Below, one piece after another: positions 53,929-64,000 of a stretch of DNA of 64,000 nucleotides. The position numbers and the translations under genes were made by a program. Position 1 is the first letter of the stretch. Each line of letters begins with the position of its first letter. Source of the DNA: Crotalaria pallida (lineage: Eukaryota; Streptophyta; Magnoliopsida; Fabales; Fabaceae); NCBI GenBank assembly GCA_037953625.1, contig CM075655.1, positions 76,659,501 to 76,723,500 on the forward strand. Direction: 5' to 3'. The notes beneath the pieces were generated by a model. That model ran no database searches and had not been told where the DNA came from. It saw only the letters and a list, made by a program, of their open reading frames with translations.

Positions 53929-54654
53929 CTAAGTGTGACCCCCTTTTCCCAGATCAAGTAAATATTACAATAGTTAAGTATTACTTGGTAAAATATATGG
54001 ACTTGTGATTTTATAAGAAAATATAGAAATAAAATTTTCTTTTCTTAGGCGGGTGCACGAATCGAAACATGGAATTCTTGGAGAAGAAATTCTATATCAT
54101 TTTAAACAATTGTGTTGAATTCGGCATTCTCTAAAACCTTTTCACAAGCTGGATGGCATTCGTATTTGAAATCGTATTTATATGATAGAAAATAAGCGAT
54201 GCCATCTTTTCTTTCTTTTATAAAACTATTACCATTTAATTCTTTTGTAGCCGAATTATTTAAATAGGTTTAATCAGAGTAAGCGGAAATAGTGGAACTA
54301 TGCATACTTATAATATAAACATAATTCCCATATAGATATGTAAATAAGTCATGAAATACATAGTCCCATAGTCATAACTCCAAGATCCATAATACAAGTC
54401 CATAAAAGATCTATGCCAAAAATAAAACCATAACCCTAGAGCTCTCAAGAGCATATCTACCACATATATACATATCAAAATATGAACTCTAGAGGTAGTC
54501 ACATAGATCTGGCACCATCAGTAGTAGTAGTGATGGTAGTAGCGGTCTCCAGGTAGCAGAAGAAAACATCATCATCAACAGCAGCAGCAGAATCTCCTCC
54601 ACGGCATCCCCACATCAGATCCCCTGATCCTCATCATAAACCTTATACACATAC

Positions 54655-55125
54655 CTAGGGATTATCATCCCTCCATTGACTCCTGGTGGAATGAACGACA
54701 GGCTCGCCTACGCTCTCATCCTCCACGGGATCCTCCTCGATCTCATCCGATGGAGAGTGTACCCTACCACTGGGTACGGGGTCAGGAGATGGTGTGACCC
54801 TGACAGGGCTCATCGGATTAGAAGGGGGAGTATCCTCACGGACGACTCTCGAGGAAAAAGGGTGTGAGCGGGTAGGTCTGAAACGAAAACTATGATAAGA
54901 GCGAGCTGGTCGTGTGGGAGGTGGTCCATGATACGTGTAAAACGGGGGTACGTGCATAGTGTATATGATGGGAATCCTAAATCTACGAGGACGAAATCGA
55001 ATCAACGGGTTCGGGTGGTAGAAGGTAACCTCCACCTCTCCCTCGAACACCGCGCGATGGTCCTCATAGATCCATGTGCCACTAGGAAGTGGCCGGATCT
55101 CGATGCAAGCGATGTAACGAGACAT
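54655..55125 (-). CDS. LTR-embedded ORF of element C (5' LTR copy), unknown function
   Basis: Open 156-codon frame from ATG 55125, matching the 3' LTR copy with only about nine to ten amino-acid differences and no stop or frameshift. In the 5' LTR it is in the leader, about 1.0-1.5 kb upstream of the gag start (53683). See the 26178-26648 entry for its blocks. Confidence 0.6.
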   Translation of the reverse strand: MSRYIACIEIRPLPSGTWIYEDHRAVFEGEVEVTFYHPNPLIRFRPRRFRIPIIYTMHVPPFYTYHGPPPTRPARSYHSFRFRPTRSHPFSSRVVREDTPPSNPMSPVRVTPSPDPVPSGRVHSPSDEIEEDPVEDESVGEPVVHSTRSQWRDDNP

Positions 55126-55859
55126 CACCTACAAGGGCATTGGGGTAAGCATTTCTATACACATAATCAATAAAGCATAAATGTATGTATAATGTAACGG
55201 TATAAGCATGCAATAATAAACAACAAACACAGTTAGCATTTAGCAGAAATAGGATGCAAGTAGGATATTGTTTCATTTATCAAACTTAGTTTAAATGAGT
55301 GGCATGATGTATGAACTTAGCTCTCAAGCCTATCTCCGTCAATCTATGTCACTCTCTGACGTCCATCCTTGACTTCCCAGCACTCAACCGTGCGTTGTAC
55401 TCCTAGGTGTACAACATTCGTACATTCACCAAGAATGTACACGACAAGCTTGGAATCTGTGCCACCCGAGCACATCCCGTCATCCAAACGGACCGTTATC
55501 CAAACGGTATAACCATATCGGCATCCACTAAGCCGACCACGTCGTCAACCATAACGTGTCATCAAGCATGCGTCATTTGGCACTCCCAGAGGCCCTCCAC
55601 ATGTTACCAAAACATGATAAACGACCTACCATCCAAACTCCAAAATGAATGCATAATTTTTTGCTTAAAGGAATTGATTGATGTTTTTCTGGTTAATAAT
55701 ACCCGACGTGCCACCCGAGCAGCGTCTCATCATTCAAATGAAAACTTATCATATCATCAATCAGGTTCCTTTAAGTCTTAGATCACTTGGATTATTGTCA
55801 TTTAAGTATTAATCAATGATTCAGAATTAAAAATGATATTTTAATTATTCTGGGTGAAT

Positions 55860-56187
55860 TACTCGAGTATTCTTCAGACTACTCGAGTGTTCTACACTTA
55901 TTTCCAGATTACTCGGGTGTTCTACAGAATACTCGAGTGTTCATGTCTTTCTGGGGATTTGGGTTTCAGATTCATAAGAATACTCGAGTGATTCATGAGT
56001 TACTCGAGTGTTCTTCATCAATTCCAGAACACTCGAGTGACCCCTGCATTACTCGAGTGGTTTACCTTAAGAGATCCCCATGAATCAGCTTTTACTCAAG
56101 TCCTGGGCCCGATACTCGAGTGTTTTAACACCAAATACACTATTTTACCAAAATTTTACTCGAGTGTCAAGCCAAGTACTCGAGTCT
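55860..56187. repeat. ACTCGAGT palindrome cluster (LTR C, right)
   Basis: Same twelve positions as the left LTR; one has decayed to ACTCAAGT. The promoter-side pair is at 57055-57088, identical to the left copy. Confidence 0.9.
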
Positions 56188-57353
56188 TTTCTCACAGAAC
56201 AGATTGGAAACTTGGTTTTAACCTACCATTTTCAATTCTAATCATTTTTAGTCCAATCCAATGATCAACAAAGTTCATATACCATATATTAAACATGTTA
56301 TAACACTTAGCACATATCAAATTACAGATTTGACAGAGAATCGATCGTTAATGCATAAAATATACAATTTCACAACTTAACACCTCAAATTGCAAAATAA
56401 TCAACAAACTCATGAAATAACGTTCATTACAGCTTGCATGCATCATGTGAAACTTGCTCAAAACAACCATAGAGCATGAATTGGTCTCCAAACCAAAATT
56501 CCTATTCAATCTAAGCCCTTAGAGCCTCTTGGTGGCTCTCTAATGAAAATAATGGAATTCAAACTCTATCTAGTGCATAAAACAACTTCGCCTTACCTCT
56601 CAGACGTGTACCAACAGGAGATTCCAAATAAAAAGCCCTTCAACACCAAAAACAACAGAATCAAGGCTCCAAGTAAGCTCCAGAGAATGGTTTGACAGAA
56701 AACAACTCCACTTCCAAGCTCCAATTCTTCCTCTACACTCACTCTCAACTCACGAATTTTGTCTATACAAAGCTCGTGATGTGAGCTTTGTATTGGTGTA
56801 TGTTTTATGCTTTGAATCAGAACACAGAAGATGAATCGAAGGAAACGAGTTCGGAACCCTAACTCAGACAAACTTCACAATTCCATCAACAAAACCTTCA
56901 ATCTCGTTGATGAATGGCTTAAATAGACTGGGAGGATGTTCATGCACAACGACACGACGATGGGAGACGTGTTTGAGAGGTGATTTCGTGTCAACGGAGG
57001 GGAATCGGTGGTGGTGACTCACCAAACGCACTAACTCGTGCAACTCTGTCCAGAATACTCGAGTATTCCAGGAAATACTCGAGTATTTTGCCCAGTTTTT
57101 GAAAAATAATAATTTTATTTACTTTCCCTCCAAAATCTTTCCTATAATTGCTTCTAGGTCCCTATCCAGGGACTAATATGCAAAATACTTATTTCATGCA
57201 TAATTATATTTATTAAATAAATTCACACACATTTCCTAACTACATAAATACAGATTTTAATTAAGGATTAAAATAGAAATCATTAATTATAATTAATTTT
57301 TATAATTAACATTCCATTAATCAGGGATTAAAATTTTGGGGTGTTACAACCCT

Positions 57354-58960
57354 TCTTCCTATGCCATCACAAAATTAGTTCGGCACTTAACTCCTCTCGT
57401 TGGCCAAGCACGGACCACCATGGTTTATGGTGGCCTCGATCTTTAGGTCGAACCGCTCATAGGATCGTTTCTGAGCACCATGAAAGAAAAAGAAGGTACA
57501 AGTATGATCACACAAGCTGCTCAAAGAACTCCAAAAGCAAGCCACTTCGATATTCTCCCAACAGACAACATGTTCTGCAAGCACAACAAACACTTTGTTT
57601 CGTTCCTCCTTCACAGAATTATTGTCGCGATGGCGAGGAACCTCACATTGGTCATCTCCCATCGGTTTCATTAGTCCGCATCCGTACGAGCTTGACTGAT
57701 TTCGTCCATCTCCCCTCGGATTCATAAGGCGTCGACCTAAACACTTTGTTACGTATCACAGGACTTCCGAACTCGACACAAGCCTCTTCAGGCTTTATTG
57801 GGTTCGAATTTCTTATGCAAGGGAGTAGAGGTCTACTTCAGCTTCGTTATTTGAATAATCTATCACCTTGCCTTCGACGACCTCATAACATGGATCTTCC
57901 CCAATTATTCCGATTTACGAGGGGTTCAGCAGTTATAGCTGCTTAACAGCATTGACGAAAGAATCAGCGCTACTTGTTTTCTATCCACAGGGAATTTTCT
58001 CAGACTGTTTTCTCGGCTTTGTTGAAGATGATCTCACTTTTCGCCCTCTCGGCTTCAACATCAGCTTATTTCTCTAGCTCGACAACATTGTTCTCCAACA
58101 TTGAGCGCTTCATAGATCTTATGACCCGACACAAGCCTTTTTCAGGCTCTACCGAGTGGGGGACTGGTATGTGATAGAGTATGTACATAGCAGACGTAGG
58201 CTGACCTAGATACTGGCACCATATGATGATCAAAATCATATCCTATCATATAAGGGATGTAAAAATGTTTCCAACCCATCGCTCTCAGATTTTGAATATG
58301 CCTCTCTCATCAAGGTATTACTTTAATACATTCACTCATTTTGGATCAAGTCCCGACGCACATGCCTACGATCTCGGTTGGCCGACCAGATCGGCGTGGT
58401 TACAAGTGAAAACGGGGATTGCTACCTCGATAACTTGGCCATCGGCCAAATACGTCGCAGGATCGAGGAATGCACCTCGGCCAAGGCAGTCATTCCGACG
58501 GCATCCCTCGTAGACGTTACGATCCAATTCATGATATTACTTTTTACACACCCCGATGAGAGAGGTGTAAGAATCTCCAAATCGCGATACTCTTCCGAGT
58601 AAAAGACCTCAACTGCAAACAGTCTTCTACGTCACCACCAAGCCTCGGAAAAGAACGTCTGATCGATCCAAAAGAGCTCTAAACTCGGCACAGAGTCTCT
58701 ATGACTCTTCCCGAGCTGGGGGGCTTATGTCGTGGACCAGACTCCGGTTCGACCTACCCCCATCTTAACCGACCGTACGCCGAACTCTTCTACATTTTAC
58801 AGGCCACTGGATTACAGCTATGAACAGGCTGCCAACAGCCTTATCTCACTAGCTACAGTCCCATCGCCCTAGTTTTCCTCCTATAGTCGGTCGGTTAACT
58901 GCTCGGCTAACCCTTTAACTCGACACAGGCTCAAATCGCCTTACCGAGCTTGGGGGCTTA
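57354..58960 (+). other. Decayed 3' internal region of element H
   Basis: Continues the element interrupted by C. No intact coding. Contains a coiled-coil remnant on the minus strand and several G-rich, LTR-start-like modules (58127-58180, 58681-58740, 58918-58975), each with CTCGACACA or similar followed by a short inverted segment and GGGGGCTT or GGGGGACT. Confidence 0.45.
57988..58110 (-). pseudogene. Remnant of an antisense coiled-coil ORF in element H
   Basis: The minus strand encodes MKRSMLENNVVELEK, a stop, then ADVEAERAKSEIIFNKAEKTV and another stop: charged, heptad-like sequence. It lies upstream of the 3' LTR on the strand opposite to the element, the same position as the antisense ORF of element A. 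Homology is inferred from place and composition only. Confidence 0.35.
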
Positions 58961-59590
58961 TGTAGCGGACCTAACTCTAGTCTGACCGATTCGATCTTAT
59001 GCCGACCAGTTAGTATTGAGTTTATGAGCACTGACCATAAACTGGTCGGATTCACAGCGCACCGAGCTAGGGACACAATGGATTAAAGGCTTACGGGATC
59101 AGGACCGAGCACAGGATTATCATCCTCATCCTCACCCTTTACGATCCCAATAGTCTAACAACCACTCCTATATTCCCGCATAGCTTGATAAACTACGGGA
59201 TATAGATCAGTGCTTATCCATTACAGGATTTACAAGGGTTAGCTTATCAGCACCTTAAACTAATCCTATTCGAACACTACCTTCTCACGGGCCTCATAAG
59301 AAAGCCCACAACACACATATCAGGTAAACCCCCTATAAGAACCGCCATGCTATAGGGGCTAAGGTATGTTCTCTCATCCCTACTCTTAAGAACTACGTGT
59401 GGCTTGATTCCCTTTTCACTAGGATACGTAGGACTGGGGTCACCCTCGCCAGCTACAACAAACCATCAAACACATCGTGGTGTTTCATCAACATTGGAAC
59501 ACTACAGAAATTAATTCCCGTTAGCTTGTCCTTCTCATGGACTAATCGCAATGATAAGTTGTTCGAATTGTTTGATGCCATGGTGATATA
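58961..59590 (+). repeat. Probable 3' LTR of element H (Tat family)
   Basis: TGTAGCGGACC follows a polypurine tract CTTGGGGGCTTA (58949-58960). Ordered blocks match the sense strand of LTR A (GAGCACAGGATTATCATCCT, CTCCTATATTCCC, CAGGATTTA, the TATA inverted repeat and GGGGCTAAGGTATG). The right end is estimated from the length of LTR A and from an ATAACA near 59590; it is not certain. Confidence 0.6.
59330..59358. promoter_or_regulatory. Inverted repeat enclosing the TATA box of LTR H
   Basis: CCCCTATA (59330-59337) and TATAGGGG (59351-59358), arms identical to those of LTR A, with the loop differing at a few bases. Confidence 0.75.
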
Positions 59591-59949
59591 ACAACAAAAT
59601 TAAAACAAAATTAAGATCATGTTTATTAAATAGTTAATAAGGACTTTTACTAAATATTACTCCCACTATTTTCCTCAAATCAATAACCCTCAATATTGAC
59701 TCGGAAAATCTCAGCGTAAGATTTTCTAGTGGGACCAAGATCCATATTTCATCTTATTATGAGTCAAACTTTAGCTGATCACCCATAATTTGATTATTTA
59801 GGTAGGGAACCCTTTCCCAATCACATCTCATGTGACTCTTGGATCAATTGGGCGAATAACATTTATCCAAATTCATCCTATAAATTTATACCCAATTCTT
59901 TTGCCTATAGACCTTCAATCCTATTGAACTATCCATTTAAGTTAGACCC
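59591..59949. other. Unassigned AT-rich stretch
   Basis: No coding or clear repeat boundary. It contains GGAAAATCTCAGCGTAAGAT, which pairs with a nearby AATCTTACGCTG-type segment and may be part of an old LTR. The five bases before 59950 (GACCC) could be a target-site duplication. Confidence 0.3.
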
Positions 59950-62900
59950 TGTAACACCCCGCATTTTTCCCGTACGTGCGTGAACGGAATTTGTTAAAAT
60001 AAACCCTGGAATTTGGTCTTATAAGGAATTTTCAGAAAGTAGTTTATGGATTTTTATAAACAAAACGTTTTTGTAAATTAAAAGTGAATGATTTTGTTGC
60101 AATAAAAATACTTTGCTAAATGGTGATTTTAAGAAAAGATGATTTTTGAAAATGATTTTCTTTTTGGGAGTGTTATCTTTGAAAATTTGTATCTTTTGAA
60201 CCGTAATTCGGATTTTTACAAATTTTATATCCAATCGATCGTGGCAAAACGTAGATTTTGAAAATAGAATTTTTGGAATTTTTTGGGTTGTTTTATAAAA
60301 AGTTATTTTCAGAACTGTAAAACACGAATTTTGAGTTGTATCTTGAAGAAAATGAATTTAATAATTTGGCTTGGGATTTTTACGTGATGAGTGTTTGATT
60401 TAATATGTGTGTGCTGTGTGTTACGTGAATTTAACTGTGTGAATGAGAGGTGTGACCTAATTACGTTATTATGTGAAATAGTGATTTTAAGTAAATAAAA
60501 ACATAAGATAAGCATGTGTGTATGTGTGATGCGGTTTGTATGTATATGTGTGCATATGTGATGTATATTTGACATGTGGTGCATGAAAATGAATAAGAAA
60601 ATATGATTAAAGGAATGCTTGCATGAATTAAAATGATAATGGAAAATAAAATGTTAAATATGTGCATAGGTGTGTGTGTGCTACGGTATAGGTGTGTGTG
60701 TTGTGTGTGTATGAAGGTGCCACCATTAGTGTATGCATGTAAGTGAGTGTGTGTGTGCGCTATATGTGTTACACGTGTGTGTGTGTAGTATGCATAAGCT
60801 AGGACTAAAATTCTAGAAGCTTAAAGGATAAGAAAGTGGAAACCAAGTAGAAACTAAGTTAACTATTCAACTAAACTAGAACCAAACTAAGTTGGAATTG
60901 TGGCCAAACCCTAAATAATTCCTAACTAGTACTTAAGTCTAAAGTAACCCTAAAGTCTTAACCTAGCCTACCTTGTCCCCTTTGGTTTTGATAACTTCCA
61001 CCCATGCAAACTTTTGGAAGTCCAAATCTACCCTTCCCAAGCACACAAGGCCGAATTGCTTCTCAAGGCTAAAGAAGGAAATTTTGAATTGCTTTTATAT
61101 AGAGTTGGCCTTAGTTCATTCACCTCCTTCACTTCTCATTCTCTACACAAACACAAACACAAACACATCTCTAAGGGATTCATAAGACTCTTAGAGAAAG
61201 AAAAGAAAAGAAATAGAGAAATAGAAGGAAGTGGCCGTGAGCCTTAGGAGAAGAAGGAGGAAACCCAAAACTTGATTAAGTCTTTACTTTGAAGATCCAA
61301 GTGTTGGAAGCCAAGAGACCAACCCCTTTTGCTAGGAAATCCAAAGATCAAGAGGAAGAATGTAATAGTCTAATTTTTTTCTTTTTAGTTGTAGATCCCT
61401 TTCATCTCCTTCTTGCATGATCATTCTTATGATTTGTAAAATGAATTTGTATGGTATTCTTTCTTGATCTTGAACTTTCATGGACTAAACCTTATTTGTA
61501 ATGTTGGTGACTTTGTGATTATGGTTCGGTTTATGTTTTCTTTGTTAGATCTAATTATTTTCTAACTCAAACCTAAAGATCTAGAATTTTGTTTAAGATT
61601 TTGTGAAACCTAACCTAGATCTTTCTTGCGTGTATGTTTTTCTTGTTCTAAATCATGATCTAGTGAAATTAAATGGCTTACATGTTATTTGTATGTATAT
61701 TTGTGATTGAGAAGCTTTGATCTTTAAGTTGTACATTTTCTTTTTCACGGTTTTGCCTTTATGAGGATCAAGTTGATTTCATTTTGTCTTGCATACATGA
61801 TTTATTGATGGATCTATAGATTTCAAGTATATAAAAGTCTAAATTTTTTATTAAAAGCTTGAAAACAATTTTCATGTCCCATTCGGTTTTGGGAACAAAC
61901 TTTTCTTAAATAATTTTCATTTCCTTTGTGTGATATTGTTTGAGTGATGTGTTGCATGTCTTATTTTGTGAAAGGCCATGTTTGATCATTTAGGATCCAT
62001 GCCTTCTTTTTGTAAAAGATGATGCATGTTGGATCTAGTAAATTTAAATACATGCATGTTAATTTTTAATGAAAAATCATGCTTTCCTTTTTGTATGTGT
62101 TTTGGTTTTTGAGAAAATAGTTAAAGTAACAAGTTTTGAAATGATTTTTCAAGAACAAACATGATTTAAGTAGGTGTTTGATTGTGTGCATATTTTATTT
62201 CTTTAAGGACCCTTCGGCCATGTCCATAAACAATGGAATCCATGCTCTTATTCTATAAACAGTTCATGCATGATATTTTCATGAAGTTAGAATTAAATCT
62301 TTATTTTGTTTTAAGAAAATGATGGACTTGAGCTTATGTTTTGGGGATAATGTGAATGTATGACCTTGTGCGTGTGTTGAAAAATGAGTGAACAACCTTG
62401 TTTCCTTGCATCATTAGATTCTGCCATTCTAGGAGGAATAGGAAGCTAGGTTTTGTTCCCCATGTAGGATATATGCATGATGAGATTCATTGTATGTGAG
62501 GATTTTAGAAGGTGTTTGCATGCCATGATTTAGGTTTTAAAAAGGAATTAAAATTGATAATTACCCTATTGTATGCTCACGGTTCATAGATAAAATAAGG
62601 AAGTGATTTTATGATCTTATGTTTTTAATTGTGCATTTGATTCTTGCAAAATTAGATGTGCATGATTCGGCCAAAGTATATGCATGTAGTTGGAAAATTA
62701 TTTTCATGAAATGAGTGGTGATTATAGCTAGGTCCTAAGTGTGTGATACTGCATACTTGAAGAAAATGAGGTGAACGTCTTTCTTTTATCTTTTAAATAA
62801 AAATAAATGATTTAATTTGATTATGAGAAAAGAATATTATAATGTTTACTCAATGATTTTTAGTTCCCATGCATGATTCGGTTTTGTTAGGATAATTAAG

Positions 62901-63774
62901 AAACTAATTTAAAACATTTTCTTAAGTATACTCTAGTTAATTTATTAAGATTAAAATTTAATTGATTGGTTTGAATGATTGAAGCGTGGTTTGCCTTATG
63001 TGAGTTGGTGTGTGTGCTTGGAAAATCGTGTGTGCTGCTGTGGTGTTGAATTGAATGTGTTTTTCTATTTGTGAACTGCATTTGTGAAAATTATATGTTT
63101 AGGTTCTAATGAAATTGAAATTGTTTGATTTAAAAATATGATTTGGAAATTTTATCTCTTTTGGTTTTGTGTCTTAAAAGATTTTCAAAGTACGGTTTTG
63201 AAATCTTATTCTCTTGGATTTTGGTGTTCTGCTTTAAAGTATAAACACACTAATTTTATAATCGGAATGTTTTAAATTAAGAAGAGTAAAATTCGGTTTT
63301 TTTTTTTAAACTATTGAAATTGTTCTCGAAAACCTTTTTCATTTGATTCGGATCTAAAACCCTTAGGATGTTGGTAATGTGTTTTCGAAAAAGGGAAAAT
63401 GTTTCAAATGTTTTAAAATAAAATTAAGAATCTATCGAAACGTTCTAACACACGCGAAAAATGTCTAGTTCGAGTGTCGGACGCGAAAGGAACGATACAA
63501 AGCTAGCAACGGGAAGTCTTGGAAAGCTTTCGGATGCGTCGTCATCCAGGTGAGAGAGAAGCTCCCCTTAAGACGTCGTGGTATTAGGCAACATATTAAG
63601 GTGTCCAATCATCTCAAAGGTTGGACCCGGTCTCGTTAAGGCGAGGAAGAGGGATAGCGAGTGTTTGTTTGTTTGTCTGTTGTTAAGTGTGGGTTATCCC
63701 TACAAGTCGCTGAGACCGAAGTGTTGTCTATAGTTAATATGTTTGTTGAATGATATGATATTTACTATGCATGA
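59950..63774 (+). repeat. Tekay-like LTR in sense (+) orientation, probable
   Basis: Starts TGTAACACCCCGCATTTTTCC, the sense-strand start style of the chromovirus LTRs here. About 1.15 kb in is a TATA-like TTTTATATAGAG (61094-61105) followed by a CA-rich and purine-rich leader with GCCGTGAG, as in LTR B. The remainder is AT-rich without coding. The right end is not seen clearly: a second TGTAACACCCC begins at 63775. Confidence 0.5.
60397..60785 (+). repeat. TG-rich low-complexity region
   Basis: Several (TG)n runs interspersed with ATG and CATG over about 390 bp, comparable in position to the CA-rich tract in the antisense-drawn LTR B. The frames on the minus strand are repeat artefacts. Confidence 0.8.
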
Positions 63775-64000
63775 TGTAACACCCCGATTCGGCAACTGGA
63801 AAACTTAGATCAAATATACTGAAAATTAGGGCAAATTTTTTTTTTCTTTTTCAAACATGTATTACAAAAGATGAGAACATTCGGATTTCCAAAACATGGT
63901 TATAATCAAAACTTATGTTCTCACTTTGCATAAACTTTTCAAGTTCCAAACCGAGGTGTTACAGGACACCGCACTTTGGAACCCATTCACAAAACACAGT
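63775..64000. other. Second LTR-like terminus at the window edge
   Basis: TGTAACACC (63775-63783) and GGTGTTACA (63955-63963) form 9-bp inverted termini around 189 bp. The flanking five bases differ (CATGA and GGACA), so an independent small insertion is not supported. It may instead be the start of a further LTR continuing out of the window. Confidence 0.3.

Larger units (their letters stand above)
25456..57348 (-). mobile_element. Element C: Tekay/Del chromovirus carrying nested elements (31.9 kb span)
   Basis: LTRs at 25456-28879 and 53934-57348 have TGTGACC...GTTACA ends; the 5-bp duplication ACCCT is at 25451-25455 and 57349-57353. Gag (53683-52711) and Pol (32230-28922) are split by element D, inserted at the gag-pol junction. 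Excluding D, C is about 11.4 kb. Removing D and one CATAG restores a single frame of 1,429 codons, broken by five stops, an in-frame integrase deletion and a mutated zinc knuckle. Confidence 0.95.
53934..57348 (-). repeat. 5' LTR of element C (3,415 bp)
   Basis: Counterpart of 25456-28879. It keeps the TATA-like box near 56918-56928, the splice-like sites, the LTR ORF and the CTCGAG palindromes at 55860-56187 and 57055-57088. Confidence 0.93.

Noticed and set aside
57341..57727. Plus-strand frame of 128 codons that could be a host gene
   Set aside because: It begins inside the LTR of C; the rest sits in decayed element H with stops and no domain.
60309..60667. Minus-strand His/Ile/Thr-rich frames
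   Set aside because: Caused by the TG-rich low-complexity tract.
63775..63963. Small DNA transposon or MITE with TGTAACACC inverted termini
   Set aside because: No matching target duplication (CATGA versus GGACA), and TGTAACACC is simply the common LTR terminus in this region.

Overview
The window looks like repeat-rich, probably heterochromatic DNA of a eudicot plant, perhaps a legume. It is AT-rich, and I could not recognise a host gene, a functional tRNA or rRNA gene, or a CRISPR array. Almost every readable reading frame belongs to an LTR retrotransposon. The plant assignment rests on the lineages seen: Ty3/gypsy Tat, Tekay/Del chromovirus and Athila-like elements, a Ty1/copia LTR, and a Cassandra-type TRIM with a 5S rRNA-like LTR. 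The species guess is inference only.

Layout. 1-916: 3' end and LTR of a copia element on the minus strand. 924-8637: a Tat-lineage gypsy element (A, minus strand) with its 5' LTR, PBS, broken gag-pol and an antisense coiled-coil ORF; its 3' LTR is missing. 8638-10350 and 22610-24043: old unassigned repeat DNA split by element B. 10351-22609: complete Tekay chromovirus B (minus strand, TSD CCAAC). About 24044-25455 and 57354-59590: a decayed plus-strand Tat-like element H, split by element C. 25456-57348: Tekay chromovirus C (minus strand, TSD ACCCT). 59591-64000: unassigned DNA and the start of another Tekay-like LTR on the plus strand.

Element C contains a stack of nested insertions. D (32236-52705, minus strand, TSD CATAG) sits exactly at the gag-pol junction of C. 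D has two LTRs of about 3.2 kb but only about 2.8 kb of its own internal DNA, coding for Gag alone. Two elements sit inside D: G (36475-45046, plus strand, TSD ATCTC), a non-autonomous Athila-like element with gag, protease and a plant-transposon-domain ORF but no RT or integrase; and a solo LTR E fused at its edge to a Cassandra TRIM (46201-48900, TSD AAGTC, inserted in the gag of D). The insertion order is therefore H, then C, then D, then G and E/Cassandra independently. B is a separate insertion into the older DNA to the left.

Patterns not explained by ordinary retrotransposon annotation: (1) four unrelated LTR families carry clusters of short perfect or near-perfect palindromes, each family with its own core (ATCGAT, CTCGAG, CTTAAG, GC-rich), all roughly 60-200 bp upstream of a TATA-like box; (2) a short ORF inside the LTR is conserved in protein sequence between B and C and starts right after a consensus 3' splice site, suggesting a spliced leader peptide; (3) an 8-bp-arm inverted repeat around the TATA box is conserved between two diverged Tat LTRs; (4) two non-autonomous elements keep gag, or gag plus protease, while losing the replication enzymes. 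Splicing, promoter and hairpin claims are inferred from sequence only.
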